A stretch of DNA of 64,000 nucleotides. Origin: Podospora bellae-mahoneyi. Its lineage: Eukaryota > Ascomycota > Sordariomycetes > Sordariales > Podosporaceae. The position numbers and the translations under genes are program-made. The stretch lies in the NCBI RefSeq assembly GCF_035222275.1, contig NC_085881.1:2108001-2172000 (forward strand), read 5' to 3'. The notes beneath the pieces were generated by a model that saw nothing but the letters and a program-made list of their open reading frames with translations, did no database searches and was not told the DNA's origin. Below, in pieces: positions 1 to 13,100 of the stretch; the first letter of the stretch is position 1, and every line of letters begins with the position of its first letter.

Positions 1-3000
1 ATACGCTGCCATCACCTTCTGCCTCCTCTCCTCCTCCCTCGCAAAAAACTCCTTATCCGCCTCCTCATCCGACTCATCATCACTCGCCCTCACATACATC
101 TCACTCTTGATCTTCCTTAACTTCTCCAGCTGCTTTAGCTTCCTCGCCTTCGCCCTCGCCGCCGCTTCCTCCTCATCAATCTCCCTCACCTCCTCCACCT
201 CCTCCCCATCACTATTTATCGTCATCCTCTTCCTCCTCAACTTCTTCGGCCTATCGCCCGTAGGGTTGATCGACTTCAACCGGCCCGCAGCAAAAAGCGG
301 CTCTTCCCCATCATCCAAAATATCATCATCATCCCCATCATCAAACGCCGCCCTCTTCCTCGGCGCAGCTTTTGTCCCAGCAGATTTTCTGCGGAGTTGA
401 TCCTCCGCCAGCTCCCCAGCCTCAAAAGTAGGGGGCTCAAACTCCGCCTTGTTGATCATGTTCAGATTTTCCTTTAGATCATACGCGCTCATCCTTCCGG
501 GAACGATCCAGACCGAATCCGGAGTCTCATCCAACGTCGGCGCCAACCTCTCAAATCCAACTAGCTTCATCAACAGCCTCAAATGCGGGTTCTTGAACAT
601 TGCCGTTCGGCACTTGTCATTGGATGGGTGTATCACTACAAGGCGGGTTGTCATGTTAGCGCGCACGGACCAAAAGTAAACAATCGCACAAGGCTCTGTG
701 TTCAGGGGAAAACTCACCAGTATACGGCGCCTCAGGCAACAACCCCACCACCACCTCACCATCCGTTGTCGCCCCCGACTGCCTCGCCTCCTGTTCCCCC
801 TCCCACCCCCTTCTTTCACTTTCCGCCTCCGCCAAAGTCTTCTTCACCCACTCCAACCACTCCGTCTGGTTCCTATCCAGCAACACCCCCACCACAATCG
901 CAATCTGCGCCTCCTTCTCCAGCATCTTGTCTTTAAACTCCAACTCTGCCCCCGGCCGGGGGTTTGTCGACACCGAGCTCGTCTGCCTCTCGTAGCCGTA
1001 CTCAAGGTAAAACGCCGTTTGCTTTTCTTTGCTGAACAACAACTCGACAAACAACGCCGGTCGCTCTTCTAGCTTCTTGGTGCATTTCCTCAAAATTTGC
1101 TTCACCAGCTCTTCCCACTCTTTGTAGACCGACTTCCCGACAATGGAAGAATCAAGTGGCTGAGGGCCCTTGATCATGTTGTAAAACAGGGAGATGATGT
1201 CCAGCCTGAAGAGCATAGTCCCCATCTCATGCTTAAACGCCACCCGATAAAAATATCGATGCGCACGCTTGAGTTGTTCGGGAGAGAGGTCCTGGTAAAA
1301 GTGGGTGAACTTGACAAATGTGTCAACCACACCCTGGGGTAGAAATCTCGTGGCGAACTGGGCAAAGTTGAATTTGCGCTCTTGGGAGGTATGCTCCGCC
1401 TTGCGGGCATCGGCTTCGTCGTCGTCATCCGAGACGGGGTTGACGAGGTCTTCGTCTTCTTCCGCGTCCGAGTTGGTCCCCCCAGCGACGACAGCCTCGG
1501 CCTGTTTGGCTTTCTTCTTCTTGCGGGTTCGTCGCCGGGAGCGGACTTGCATGTCGACGTTTTGCTTGGAGTAGGCTTCCAAGATGCGAAGGAACGTGTG
1601 GGTGAGTTCGGTGCAGGCGTCGAGGTACTCGAAGCCTTGGTCTTTGAAGGTGCGCGCGACGCTGGCGATGGTATCGTGGGTTTTTTCTTCGTAGAAAAGG
1701 TTGCTGAGGAGGTTGTCGGCGATTTCTTCGTCTTCTTCGTTGCCGCTGTCGGTCATCTCCTGGATGGTGAGCAGTATCTGGGTAAAACAACGCATGACGG
1801 TCGTCAGCTGGGTCCAATTTTTGTCCGTGTAGGCGCGATCGAGGTATCTGTTGAGGGTGATGATCATCTCGGGCTGCAGAACACCGGCGACAAGGTTGAA
1901 GGTATTGACATCATCTTCAGCTGCTGGTTGGGCAGGCTTCTTTTGATCTTTGTTGGCTTGTTGGCGTACTCGTTCAGCTTCCAGGAACCATGATACCAGA
2001 TAGAAGAACTGAGCCTTGTGGCTTTCAAGAACGTGGCTCGCTTCTCGATCGATCGATCGCTGGAGGTGGAGGAATAGGGGGTTGAAGCCAGAGTCGAGAA
2101 AGTCAGAAACAAAATCCTTGAGCTGTTGACGGGCGCGTTCGTCGAGGTTGACGGGTGGACCTAGCTCCTTGTCCGCTTCGTCTTTCCTTGCTCGTCTTGG
2201 TGCCTTGAAGGTTTTGGAGCCGTCCATCTTCCGTTCTCGCGCAGCAGGGTCGAGTAATGCGTCTTGACCAGAAACTGTGACTGTTCTCCCATTTTCCCTC
2301 TTCACCCAAATCATGGTGCCAAACCTACTATGCCTTGATGGCCCCTTCTTGTTGTAAGACTTCAGCATAGCCGCCTCCTTGTTCATGGCGGCCGTCAGTT
2401 CGTCCGTCTTGATCTTGTTCAGCTGCTTTTCGCTGACAAAAAGCTTGCTCGAGTCCACCCTCTTGAGCAAGTGGAATAATATCTCCAGGATAATGACGTC
2501 CTCCGTCCGGAAGTCCTCGCCCATGTTCGATGCGATTGTCAAGATGGCAAGGAACACATCTTGGAACGAGAAGGCATCAATCAGCGCTGACCTCGAAATC
2601 TGGGATTCGTCCCCCTCGTAGTTGACCCCTGGCGGCGGGCTAATCATGGCGATATTCCGCAGGAAGTATAGAATCAGCTTGATGATACCCTGATCTCTCG
2701 CTGTTCTGTCACCAATCGGCAAAGCCATACTCGGCAGCGCTACCCTGATCGCCGTATTCAAAATCTGCGCCGCATCAAAGTTGATAATCGCCCTCTTGTA
2801 ATTCAGCTGCGCCAACTGCAACACTGGCAGATGTCTGTGGTGGTTGACCGTCATGGTCTCGGGGTCCTTCTCGATGGGCCAGGTAAGCGGTACCATAAGC
2901 TCATAGCACGCCAACGCAACCTTTGACCTGTATTTGCTATCATTGTCGCTTGGCGGCCATAAAGCAAGAATCTGGAGGAGATCGGTGCAGACAATATTCG

Positions 3001-3273
3001 CTTCGGCGAGGCATCGCGCAACGTCCATGCGGTTCGTCTTCTCATCGTAGAATCGAATCCATTTCTTCAGATCGCGCAGGACTTCGAGGGCGTCGTCGCC
3101 GAGTTTATACTTGTCGTCATCGCTGTCTACACTGTAACCACCCAGCTATTCCAACTGTCAGCCAACCTGTGTCAAGGATCGCTGGCGGGAAAGCCTACCG
3201 CAGAAACAAGACTGTTGATGTGCGCCCGCACCTCGGGGTGCACAGTGTCGTTGGGGATCTCGTTGTCCTCCAT
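1..3273 (-). CDS. tof1: Tof1/Timeless fork-protection protein (5' part; 3' end beyond the left edge)
   Basis: This is the Timeless/Tof1/Swi1 orthologue, which with Csm3/Tipin forms the replication fork protection complex in the nucleus. It stabilises paused forks and helps checkpoint signalling. The coding exons are 3273-3199, 3145-718 and 635-1, with introns of 53 and 82 bp. The start lies in a 25-codon first exon opening [15 protein letters not shown]. The joined frame then enters the Timeless N-terminal region ([21 protein letters not shown]) in roughly residues 20-300. Later parts are acidic and basic low-complexity stretches typical of the family ([11 protein letters not shown] near residue 540; an acidic, lysine-rich tail in exon 3). 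About 1046 residues are visible and the frame is still open at base 1, so the C-terminus is missing; family members are usually somewhat longer. The methionine at 3028 is internal, because conserved sequence precedes it. The gene is divergent from the dehydrogenase gene at 3666. Confidence 0.93.
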
Positions 3274-3665
3274 GTCGGAGTATTATTCTCGAATGTCGTT
3301 TATACCAGCATACGGTCTTCGTCTATCACGATACCAACTCGAATTCGTCGTCGTGGTATCTTGTTTGCTGTGGCTTGGCGCTCGTGGGCATGGAAACGCG
3401 ATGCTCAAACCCATTAAAATCAGACGCGACTGACCGCGTCTGCCCAATTAAAACAGACACAGTGCGCTCACAGTGTGTGTCTTGGAGCTCGCACTATCCC
3501 GGACAGGGCACATGGCAGAGAGTCGGCCGAAAGCAGCAATCGGTCCGGGGGTGGCCCTTGGATTTACCGAGGCTAGCCGACGTCACTCAGTCCGTCGCAT
3601 TCACAAGAGAGCTTCATTCTCATTTTCACTCTTTTTTCCATTGTGTTTGTGTATTTTAGGTAAAA
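3274..3665. promoter_or_regulatory. Shared intergenic region between tof1 and the hydroxyacyl-CoA dehydrogenase gene
   Basis: These 392 bp separate two start codons that face away from each other, so the region must hold both promoters. A CCAAT pentamer lies at 3444-3448. A pyrimidine-rich stretch (about 3615-3650) precedes the dehydrogenase start, as is common at transcription starts in filamentous fungi. I see no TATA box that I would defend. That the two promoters share elements is inference. Confidence 0.5.
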
Positions 3666-4937
3666 ATGGCTTCTATCATGTCGGCTAGACAAGTGCTCCG
3701 TCTGGGCAACCGCCTCAGCGTTCGGTCTTACTCATCTGCTGTCAAGCATGAGGGCGCCCGCGATGTCAAGCGTCTCGGTGTTATCGGCGCGGGGCAGATG
3801 GTGAGCTTCCTCTTCATGAGATGAACATAGCAATTGTAGCTGACATGAGATGAACAGGGTCTCGGTATTGCCCTTGTGGCTGCCATGAAGGCCCAAGTCC
3901 CAGTTACCCTCGTCGACTCCAGCCAGAAGTCTTTGGATAAGGGCCTTGTCTTTGCTGGTATGTTGTCACTACCAACCCTGAACCAGACCCGTTAAGGGGC
4001 AACCCAAGCCATGGAAAGGGGCACTCAAGCCACCAAGAACGGGCTTCAACCACTTCTCATTAACCCTCCCAATTCTCTTTATCAACCCTGGCCCTTCATT
4101 TTCCAGTATCAATTTCGACTAACGACTCGCAGATACTCTTCTCGCCAAGCAAGTCGCAAAGGAGAAGCTCACTCAGTCCCAAGCTGATGCGGCGAGGGCC
4201 CTCCTCCTCCCCACCACCTCCCTCGACGCCCTCCACGAAGCCGACTTCGTCATCGAGGCCGTCCCAGAGATCCCCTCTCTCAAATTCGAGCTCTTTTCCC
4301 GCCTCGCCTCCATCGCTCCCTCCCATGCCGTCCTGGCGACAAACACCTCCTCCATCTCCATTACCCGTAAGACTCCCCTAACCCCTTGCTCCCTACCACA
4401 CCCATGCTGACACCCATCCCAGGTATTGCCGCCGCCACCCAGGACCCCTCCAAACCTCTCGACACCTCCGCCTCCTCCCGCGTAGTAGCAACCCACTTCA
4501 TGAACCCCGTCCCGGTCCAAAAAGGTGTCGAAATCATCTCCGGCCTCCAGACCTCCCCCACCACCCTCGCCACCGCCGTCTCCTTCGTCGAGAAAATGGG
4601 TAAAATTGTCTCCTACTCCGTCGACTCCCCCGGTTTTCTTGCGAACCGCATCCTGATGCCCTACATCAACGAAGCAATCATCTGCCTCGAATCTGGCGTC
4701 GGAGACCGGGATTCCATCGACGCTATCATGAAGAATGGCACCAACGTCCCCATGGGTCCGCTCCAGTTGGCGGATTTCATTGGGCTTGATACTTGCCTCG
4801 CGATCATGAATGTCTTGCATACGGAAACGGGGGATAGCAAATATAGGCCGAGTGTGTTGTTGAAGAATTATGTTGCGGCCGGGTGGTTGGGGAAGAAGAG
4901 TGGCAAGGGGTTTTATGAGTATGCCCAAAAGAAGTAA
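3666..4937 (+). CDS. Mitochondrial 3-hydroxyacyl-CoA (3-hydroxybutyryl-CoA) dehydrogenase
   Basis: The enzyme is predicted to oxidise (S)-3-hydroxyacyl-CoA to 3-ketoacyl-CoA with NAD+, a step of fatty acid or branched-chain acyl-CoA breakdown. The exons are 3666-3800, 3858-3957, 4133-4366 and 4423-4937, giving 327 residues. This is close to the length of bacterial 3-hydroxybutyryl-CoA dehydrogenases plus a leader. The first 25 or so residues ([19 protein letters not shown]) are basic, Ser/Arg-rich and lack acids, as in a mitochondrial presequence. The Rossmann loop GVIGAGQMG follows at about residues 37-45, and the first intron falls inside it, between GAGQM and G. Further landmarks are VIEAVPE, ATNTSS and HFMNPV, which carry the family's conserved Glu, Asn/Ser and catalytic His. 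The C-terminal domain has [15 protein letters not shown] and the ending KSGKGFYEY. Substrate chain length cannot be told from sequence alone. Confidence 0.93.
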
Positions 4938-5530
4938 GTGGGCAGGAGAGATGCTGTGTGTGTCATGATAGAATTTAGACAGCGTTTTTCATTAAGCCAT
5001 GTATCAATGCTTATATATGTTTACATATCTGTTGGTTATTTCACATCTATCCCTCTACTAGAGCATGACACCGCACGGTAAACCACTCAGACCATTCCCT
5101 TCTTTCCATTGTCACTTACCTGCTTCAAAGCTCAAAACCAGTCGCCCTCTAATACAGAAACAAACCTCATTTCAGGTCTAGATAGCAACCACCCTTCCAT
5201 TTAAAAGGGGCAACAAAACAATCCACTCCCTCAACCACACCCAGTACCCCTCAGCCCATTTCCCTTTTACCAATCCTCACCGCTATCCCCCCACTGACCA
5301 TGCACTCAATCAAAATCCCTCTGCACGCTGACAAAAAAAAAACTTAGATTACACCCCGCAATCTATCCAATTTTCTCACCTCCCCGCAAAAGGTAGCCGA
5401 CACCACTCGGTAGTGCTTCACAAATTGCCCAATATTTTCGGCATCAGTCTACCAGGACAGCAGCAAACTTTCTCACGAATCTCGTTTTGCTTTTCTCCTC
5501 CTCCTACCTGTCGGATGAACCGGCCGACCT

Positions 5531-5556
5531 GTGTGTGTGTGTGTGTGTGCGTGTGT
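5531..5556. repeat. (GT)n microsatellite
   Basis: Thirteen GT-type units with one GC interruption, in the gap downstream of the dehydrogenase gene. Confidence 0.9.
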
Positions 5557-6564
5557 TGCAGTTTTAATCTGTCCTCCCCCCCCGACACCCTACAGAAACT
5601 TAGCAGTTGAAAAACTATTTTTGTCCTCTCTCTTTGTTCATTCGGCTTGTCCCGAAGCCAGCCAGGTTCATCTCTCGATAAACCATCGCCCGGGAGCTTG
5701 TGTGGTGAGAGCCCGCTAATCTGGCTGTGAGATCTTTGGGGAGGAACAGGCCGTCCTTCACTGGGGAGAGATGAGAAGGTAACCAAAAACTACCCCAAGC
5801 ACACCCCAACAACAACCACCGCAACCACAAGCACAACCACAACAACAGCCGACCACCACCCCAGCCCAACCCTCTCCTTCCACCTTCCCCTTCCCAGGCA
5901 AAACTCCCCATCACCCATTTAAGCCGAGTGTAATGTGAATCAGCAACAATGTCGGGGGCACCCGCCCCTCCCGGTCCCCATCTCATCCCATCCCATGACA
6001 GCCAGTAAACCCCCCTCCCGTACCCCCAGACTCTCATATAGTACCTGCCATGGAAAGAACGGATCAAGAGCAATATATTCCCACCCCGTTAGTCAAACTA
6101 GCCCGACACCACCCATACACATCCCCTCAAACTGAACCTTCAGACGGAAGTTCCCAGCAATAGAGAACCAAACCAAATGTGGCCAACTCTGACGGCCGGA
6201 ACTGTCGTGTGATATGTCAGCAAAAAGCAACAGCTAGGCTCGGGAGGCCAAGAAGAATACCTCTCGTTGGTGGTGATGTTCTGATATAGGGGGTTTATAT
6301 CATAAACAAACCTCAAGGTCTTGATACTCCTCCCTCCCAGAGTGTCCGGTGGTCAGGCAAAAAAATAACGAAACAGGCATGAGATCAGTCTTCCCGAAAC
6401 CAAAACCAATACGCTCTCATCACGGAGAGCGACGAAGCTTGTTTCTTTTTTCCTTGAAGCGGATCGTCCCAGCCTCCATCTGTCTGTCATGCAAATACAT
6501 CCCTCACAAGCAAAAACCGGCTGACAGGAAAGAAAGCGGGCGTTCGGAAAAAATATGGGGTTCA

Positions 6565-6590
6565 TACACACACACACACACGCACGCACG

Positions 6591-6628
<38 letters not shown>

Positions 6629-6636
6629 ACACACAA
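6565..6636. repeat. Compound (CA)n-(CGCA)n-(CA)n microsatellite
   Basis: About 70 bp of alternating purine-pyrimidine sequence. CA repeats flank a core of CGCA units. Such tracts can adopt Z-DNA and vary in length between strains. Confidence 0.9.
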
Positions 6637-7120
6637 TACAGAAAAAACCATGCTCCCCCCTCTTCGGAAAAGCACCCCCGGCTCACATCAAAAAAATCCG
6701 GTGTTTCCCAAAGGGGTAAAAAGACCATCCCATCTTGTTCCTGCGTACTAGAGTAGACCATGCCATGCAGGGAAGCCCGCAAGAACGGGCATGTCTCGCC
6801 TCTTGTTGGTTAGGTACCACAAGTAGTTTTCCCAACTTGCTAGCCCGAATGTCGTGTTCCACCCCTGTGTGGAAAAGCAAGCAAGCAGGCTCCGAGTGAG
6901 TTCGAGGTAGTTATCTATCGATCGTGAACTCGAGAAAAAGCAGAATCAACCAATGGGGGTTGATAAACAAGTGAGAGAAGAAACAGTGGCTGGCAAAAAC
7001 AAACCAAGACCTCCTCAGCTTCTCCCGGCGGCGGCCAAAGACTGAGCCTGGAATGGCAAGCCGAGGGAAAACCCCCATATCCGCCATTTTTACCGGCCGG
7101 GACTAGAAAAACAAAATGCC

Positions 7121-7153
7121 TTTGTTGTTGTTGTTGTTGTTGTTGTTGCTGTT
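7121..7153. repeat. (GTT)n trinucleotide repeat
   Basis: About ten GTT units with one GCT interruption, in noncoding sequence. Confidence 0.85.
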
Positions 7154-10100
7154 GGCGGTAGGTAGCTTGGAGCTTACCTCCACCATAAGAAAGGTAGCTT
7201 CCAAAGGAAAAACTGACGAATCGGCACAAATTTGACAGTTTTGTTTTGATCCTCGGTATTGTGCTTGGATCCGTCAGTCTGGTCTTACAGCACAACACAG
7301 CAATGCCTTGTAACGGGACCAAAGTCATGTGCCACACAAGTCAAAGACAGTCCCATGCCTAGTTCGGTTGTATCTCAGGAATCAGGTGAATCATGCGTGC
7401 TCGGTGTTGAGTGACTCCTCTGGTCGATATCGAGTTACATCCCCGGTGACTGGTTCTCGAAATCAGCATGGCTATTCGAGCAAGAAGGATGACAGGCATC
7501 TCCACTACCTTCGCAAGCTTATATATGGCGGGAAACATCATTTATCTCGACCTTTGAAAGCATTTTCGATCAGATAGTCAGGTTGGGGGTCTCTAACAAA
7601 CAAACAACATGACCTAGAAGCTGTACAGCCAGGAAAGCAGTGAGTAGTTTGAGCAAGCCGCGTTTGACAACTCGGCTAAACAGACCCGTCAAAACGGTTC
7701 AAGGACAATCGATTCGCGCTCACAAGCTCTCACGTCACGGTGGTAAGCAAGTCACTTGAAGGAAAGCCGATAATCACCAACGTTCTGCCACGCCGTGTTT
7801 GACAATTGCGTGATGCTGTACCAGGCGCCTGCGATATTCTTCGCCTGAGTCGCATCACTGGGCTACAGAGTTCTCTGTCGAATCGTAAACATGCCGGCAG
7901 CCGTGTCACAAGATGTCTTGTGAGGAGCTGAATGATAAGACACGGTTTGACCAGCAGCCATTCCACGAAAGGAAGGTCGGACACGCCAGCAAGTGCTGGA
8001 GAAGCAGGTGCGTCTCTCCATGGGGGCTTCTTCTCGAGGCTCCTCCGAATCCTGACAAGCCCAGAAACTGCTCTCGAGCAGTCTGCGTCAAACTGCGCCT
8101 TGAGCGCAAGCGAGACAGCGCCGTCACAAGGCGTAGCATGCGTTGCTTTGCACGACCGGCCGGATTGATGAGTCCACGTGTGGCAGAATCCAAGTTAGGC
8201 TCGCGCAATGCACAATGCAGGCTGCACGGCTCGATATTAATGACGGTGGGTAATGTGAGGGGAAGCCGACTTGGTAGGAGTGTGTCAAGCATCCTCGGCC
8301 TTGTCGAGTGCTTGATGATGTTCCGGTGGATAAGGAAATGCGCAAGCCATGTGGAACTAGAACTGATCCTCCGAACGGTCTTCTAACTCTTACTTTGTCG
8401 AGGCCGGGGAAGCCTCTGAACTGATGGGACATGTTCTGGGATCAATGACCTTGCTTCAAACGAGCCTCGGAAAGCATATCTCTGCACAAGGTCCTGCCTT
8501 GAAATCTGAGCCATCCGTTTGGTCAGCCGCTTGTGTCTAGTATAGGGGATATTTTGACACCGTCGGGTTGTAGCAACACGAGACCGAGTCGCTCGCCTTG
8601 AAGCTGGCAGAGCTCTGGTGATACTGAGTGCACCGGGCACTTCGACGTGGCCCTAAACGCAGAAACGGAGGGTTCGTCGTGGCCAGCAAGGACGTACAAG
8701 TGGCCCGTCGCCATCAGGCCGTTGGCATGACGTCTAACTGGTGGTAAAATGCGGCAAAAACAGCGAGCATCAGCGCGTGTCTTTGGGCGTGGGCCGGCAG
8801 CAAGGGGCTGGGTCTCGATGGTTTTTGCCGCCAGCTCGTGGCCTAGAGAAGAATCTTGCCCTGGACGGAGCATGTTGCAAGTCTTGTCAAGGGTTGTGGA
8901 GGGAGACGCTTGATGTCAGCCCCCTTTCCACCCGCTCCTGCAGGTTGAGATTCTGCAACTCAGCGAGCGGGTTATTTCCGGAGGACGACGATGCGACAGG
9001 TTCCCATGTTGATTCATCCCATCCCGCTGGTAGCCCGGGGATCGATCTGACGAGCTATTGACTGAATTTGAGTGCTTCAGTCTGCTGCCGTGTGTTCGCC
9101 TTGATGCTGGATCCACGGGGATCTTTTGTGTGAGGACTGGACAGCTGATCTATTGGACAATCAGACGGCTTCTTGCATTCACAATAGGGGCCCGTATCCA
9201 GGGTTCCTGGATTCCAGATGATCGCACAAAGTTCTCGCCGTGCTTCATCTGCAGGCACGCGGCTTGCGCAACCCGGAAGTCGAGATTGTGCTCTGGCTAG
9301 AATTCGTGTTTGATCCAAACACAGGGATGGTGGCAGCTCACCAACGTCTCGCAAGCAGATTCAGGCCCCGAACAGCCGTCAGGGCTTCAAAGGGTGAAAC
9401 TGGAAATCTGATCTCGTCGTAGTCGTGTACTCCGGGAACCGGAACCTACACTCGCGGAGGGTGTAACTGGGAAATGCCGCGACGACAGGAATGACTTCCA
9501 CAACACGAAGATGGTGGCAACTGAAGAGCCCATTCCGGGCAACCATCAAAGAAATCATTTGGACACGAAAGACCTCTCGCCCTGCCAAATAAATTATTCA
9601 GGTAGAGATAGACACTCCGACACCAACCGTCTGTTCGTCTCAATAACGCGGCATCGGGGATGCCCGGGTCTAGAGCTCTGAGCCTACTTCTGCCAGGAAG
9701 CAAACAGACAGACAGGACCAAAAGGCGTAAGAAGCCAGCACGTGCGCTCACCGTTTTCGCGCTCTATGTACGAGACGGTTGTGAAATGGATGACCGTCGG
9801 GACCGACGAGACAGTTACGTCTGACGCATTATCCGGCACCGTCAAACCCGAAACAGGCTGAGAATAGCAGTGGGCAACAGAGCACTCCAATTTCTCTCCG
9901 TGGAGTCTCTTGTTGCCGCGGTCTGGCGTCTGCTATTCTTGTTGCAAGGGCTCGCCATCTACCCTATAGATAGGAGCTTGGATGCAGCAGAGCTGAAATT
10001 TACCCCTATCAGATGAAGCTGTGGAGAACACAGCGAGACAAGCGCAGCTGCGTAAGCGCGGCGTCTGGGTAGGCGGTAGAGGCGCGAGGCAGGCCAGTAG

Positions 10101-13100
10101 CCATTCAGACCGTTTGAATCCTGGGGTATCAGTGCAGACTTTTTGCTGTCCTGCAACTGCAAGGCACCCGATCTTTCCACTGCCGAGAGAAGTCAGCTCG
10201 GTTTTACCGCGGCGTCTTCCAAACACCTCGGCATCATGCCCCGTCAACCGCTTCTTTGAGATTCTCATCAGTCGTGACGGGAAAGTGGAGAAAGTCAAGA
10301 AGGGTAACGCGGAGGAGGACTGGAGCGGCCCGAAGACCGGAGCACAAGCCCTAAGGATCCGGTCTGTGCCGCCATGCTTCTCACTTTCACCACCCCGAGG
10401 CGGCTTTGGGAATAGTCCAGGAACACGCTCGGCGCGCGATGAGATCTGAGCAGCCCCGGACGCAACGGTACTGAGCGGCTGCAACCACCCACCACACCCG
10501 TCCCGCTAAGCCCAATACAAGCAACGTGCGGGCTGCGAATTCTTTCTTTGCTTTGCCAATTTCCCTGCCAGTTGATAATGCGTTGTTTATGTCGTTTCAA
10601 GAGATTATGGCATGTCTGGTAGAGTCCGAAGAAATTCCACGACTGTGGCTCGCGGGAATTTGGCTTGCACAATCGGGGAATCTGGGGAGTCTGGGGGAGC
10701 TGGGCTCTCGGTGTCGACACTGGTAAAGCGTGGTGTCGACAGTAAAGGAACGGACAACCCCGAAGTCCTTAATCTGACGGTTAACTGCTGCATGGCGCAT
10801 GGCGGCATGCTGCATACCGCAAGCAAGTCCATTGATTCGAATCACTCACCTCGGCCTTCACCTGGAGGAGACCTGGGATGCCGGAGAGACAACATGTGAG
10901 GCGATGGTGGTGCCTTGGTGGTAGCCGCATACTGTCGGATGTAAAGAGACTGGGTTCTTTTGGAGCATGGAAAAAAATATGGAAGGTGGTGCTTGCAGCC
11001 TCGACCAGGCAGCCAAGACCAAGAAAGAGAGCTGAAGAGGCAGGCGCTTGTTTGAGATTTTTCTTTTGCATTCTTCGGTGTCGAGCCGCTCTTTCCCCGG
11101 AAGTCGCCAAAAAGCTTGAACACTGATCGTGCTTGCCTTGTTTGGTCAGGCTACTCACTGACGAGGGTCCAGGCCGTTGAGGCCAATTCTTTCTTCCCAA
11201 AACGTCACCGTGATTCTGTTTGATTCGCAACGATGACCATCTAGGCGATGTGTCATTCAGAGCCACCTACCGTCGCACAGCACCCAACCCCCGCCAAACC
11301 ACTACCTATCTACCTATTGGATGCTTTCCGCTGCAGTGCTCACCTCTTCCTGACGCAGCAGTCTGTCTAGGTTGTCGGATTCCTCGTCAGTTTTCGACTT
11401 GATAAGATCCAATGCTTCTTTGGTGGAATTGATCCATGGTCCCGTCTGCAGAAACTGATGGTCCGGCTTTAACAGAGAAGCGCCGGGGCCCCACCCAGGA
11501 TGCCGCCGTGAGAAGTCAACTGTCACCCACGGAGCCGATGTCTGACGGGGGACGGGGATCGGAGGCTACACTGGCTCCACATGGCCCCATGGTCCGCGAA
11601 CAGACGCCGGCATGCCCACGGGGCAAGACAGACAAATTGGCAGCGATCCCGAATCCGATTCGATGCATGCCATCCATCAGCTGTTAGGTGCTGCTGCAGT
11701 TGCAGTAGAGGGTGCGAGGCCATCTCCTGCTTCTTCTGGCTGCTCTGCACCCCTGATTGGGACGGGTAGCATTTCAACAATCAGCTGCTAGATGGAAGCC
11801 AGCCTCGGACAGCCGTTGCCTTCCAACCTCTTTGGGAATGGCCCCTCCTGCTACATCCCCCATCTCGCTCTCGTCTGGCCTCATCGTTGCCCTACCGGTA
11901 CCTACGCTAGCCCCTCACAGAACCACCCCTGGATGAAACCATGGACCGCCCCCCCTGCTCCGAGAGGAGAGATGCCCCAGCACTGCTTGGCTCTCGATCC
12001 CATCCCTGCTCGACTGTTAGCGGCACGGCAAGGGGCGTGCAAGTAATCGAGACTTGGCCGGCTCTTCTCGCGACACCTCTCCGTCCTGCTCAATGCGACC
12101 CTCTGGCTGCACAACACCTTGGCTCTCCTGTAGCTCTCATCATACAGTTGCACCAAACTCCACCGAATCCGGTGTGCTCTCCTCTCTGGTGAAGCGCCCA
12201 CCATATCAGCCTGCGGCTTTGTCGGCGCTGTTTCCCACTCCTCCGACTGTCCACCCCAAGGGCCCAAACCCTGCTCTGTCAGAGGTCACAAAAGCCACCA
12301 GCTCTTCCATACTCCGGCACTGCGCACTTACAAGTGCCGTGCAATCGCACCATAGCCGCCTTGCCCAGTGCCGCCGCCTCCCGGAGGCGTCTGGACGCTT
12401 AGCGACGTTCGAGTGTCTCCTCCCAAGCGCACCTACGCCGCCTGCTCCACCCCGTCGTTGCTAGCGTTGCGTGCCTCTGTCAGACAGAAGAGACGGGCTC
12501 GGCAAGACGGGCTGACAGGGGGGTCAACAGACGGCTCAGACAAAATCTCTCTTGTCAGCGTGGTTCCCTACTGGCTAAAATGGAGCAGTCACTGTGAACG
12601 GCAGACCTCGTTGCTCACACGGTACAACCTTCATGGTCATCAACACCCCCAGCACTGCTACCACTGCCTTTGACAGTGCTCCAGCGGTCGGACTCACCAA
12701 GCTACAACGATGCAGAATATCTATTCACCCGTGATCTAACCATTCCTTCCCTCTAAACGCCAGCTTCCAGGGCACAAAGACCTAAAACCTTTCTCTACTC
12801 CACATCCGCGACACCACCCGCCCTCTACAATTGCCGCTTTGAGCTATCGCTGCCCCGATCTTGCTGTTGCGGAGGATGCCAGTGGCCTTGTCACTTCTTG
12901 ATCTGATCTGGGTCCACCCCCCTCCCCTGGCCGCGCACCTTGTTGCCCAACCACGCCCCTCCCTAGTCGCTCTCACACTTGCCCTTTTTCTCCCGCAGCC
13001 ACCAAGCAGCAGACACTGTACACCACGCCTCTCCTCCGAGTAGGATCGGCATCGATGATTGGCTTCAAGGCTTGAGGCAACGTCGACAACGGTCATGCTT

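Noticed and set aside
4173-4928. 251-codon minus-strand open frame opposite the dehydrogenase
   Set aside because: Antisense shadow of conserved exons 3 and 4 of the dehydrogenase.
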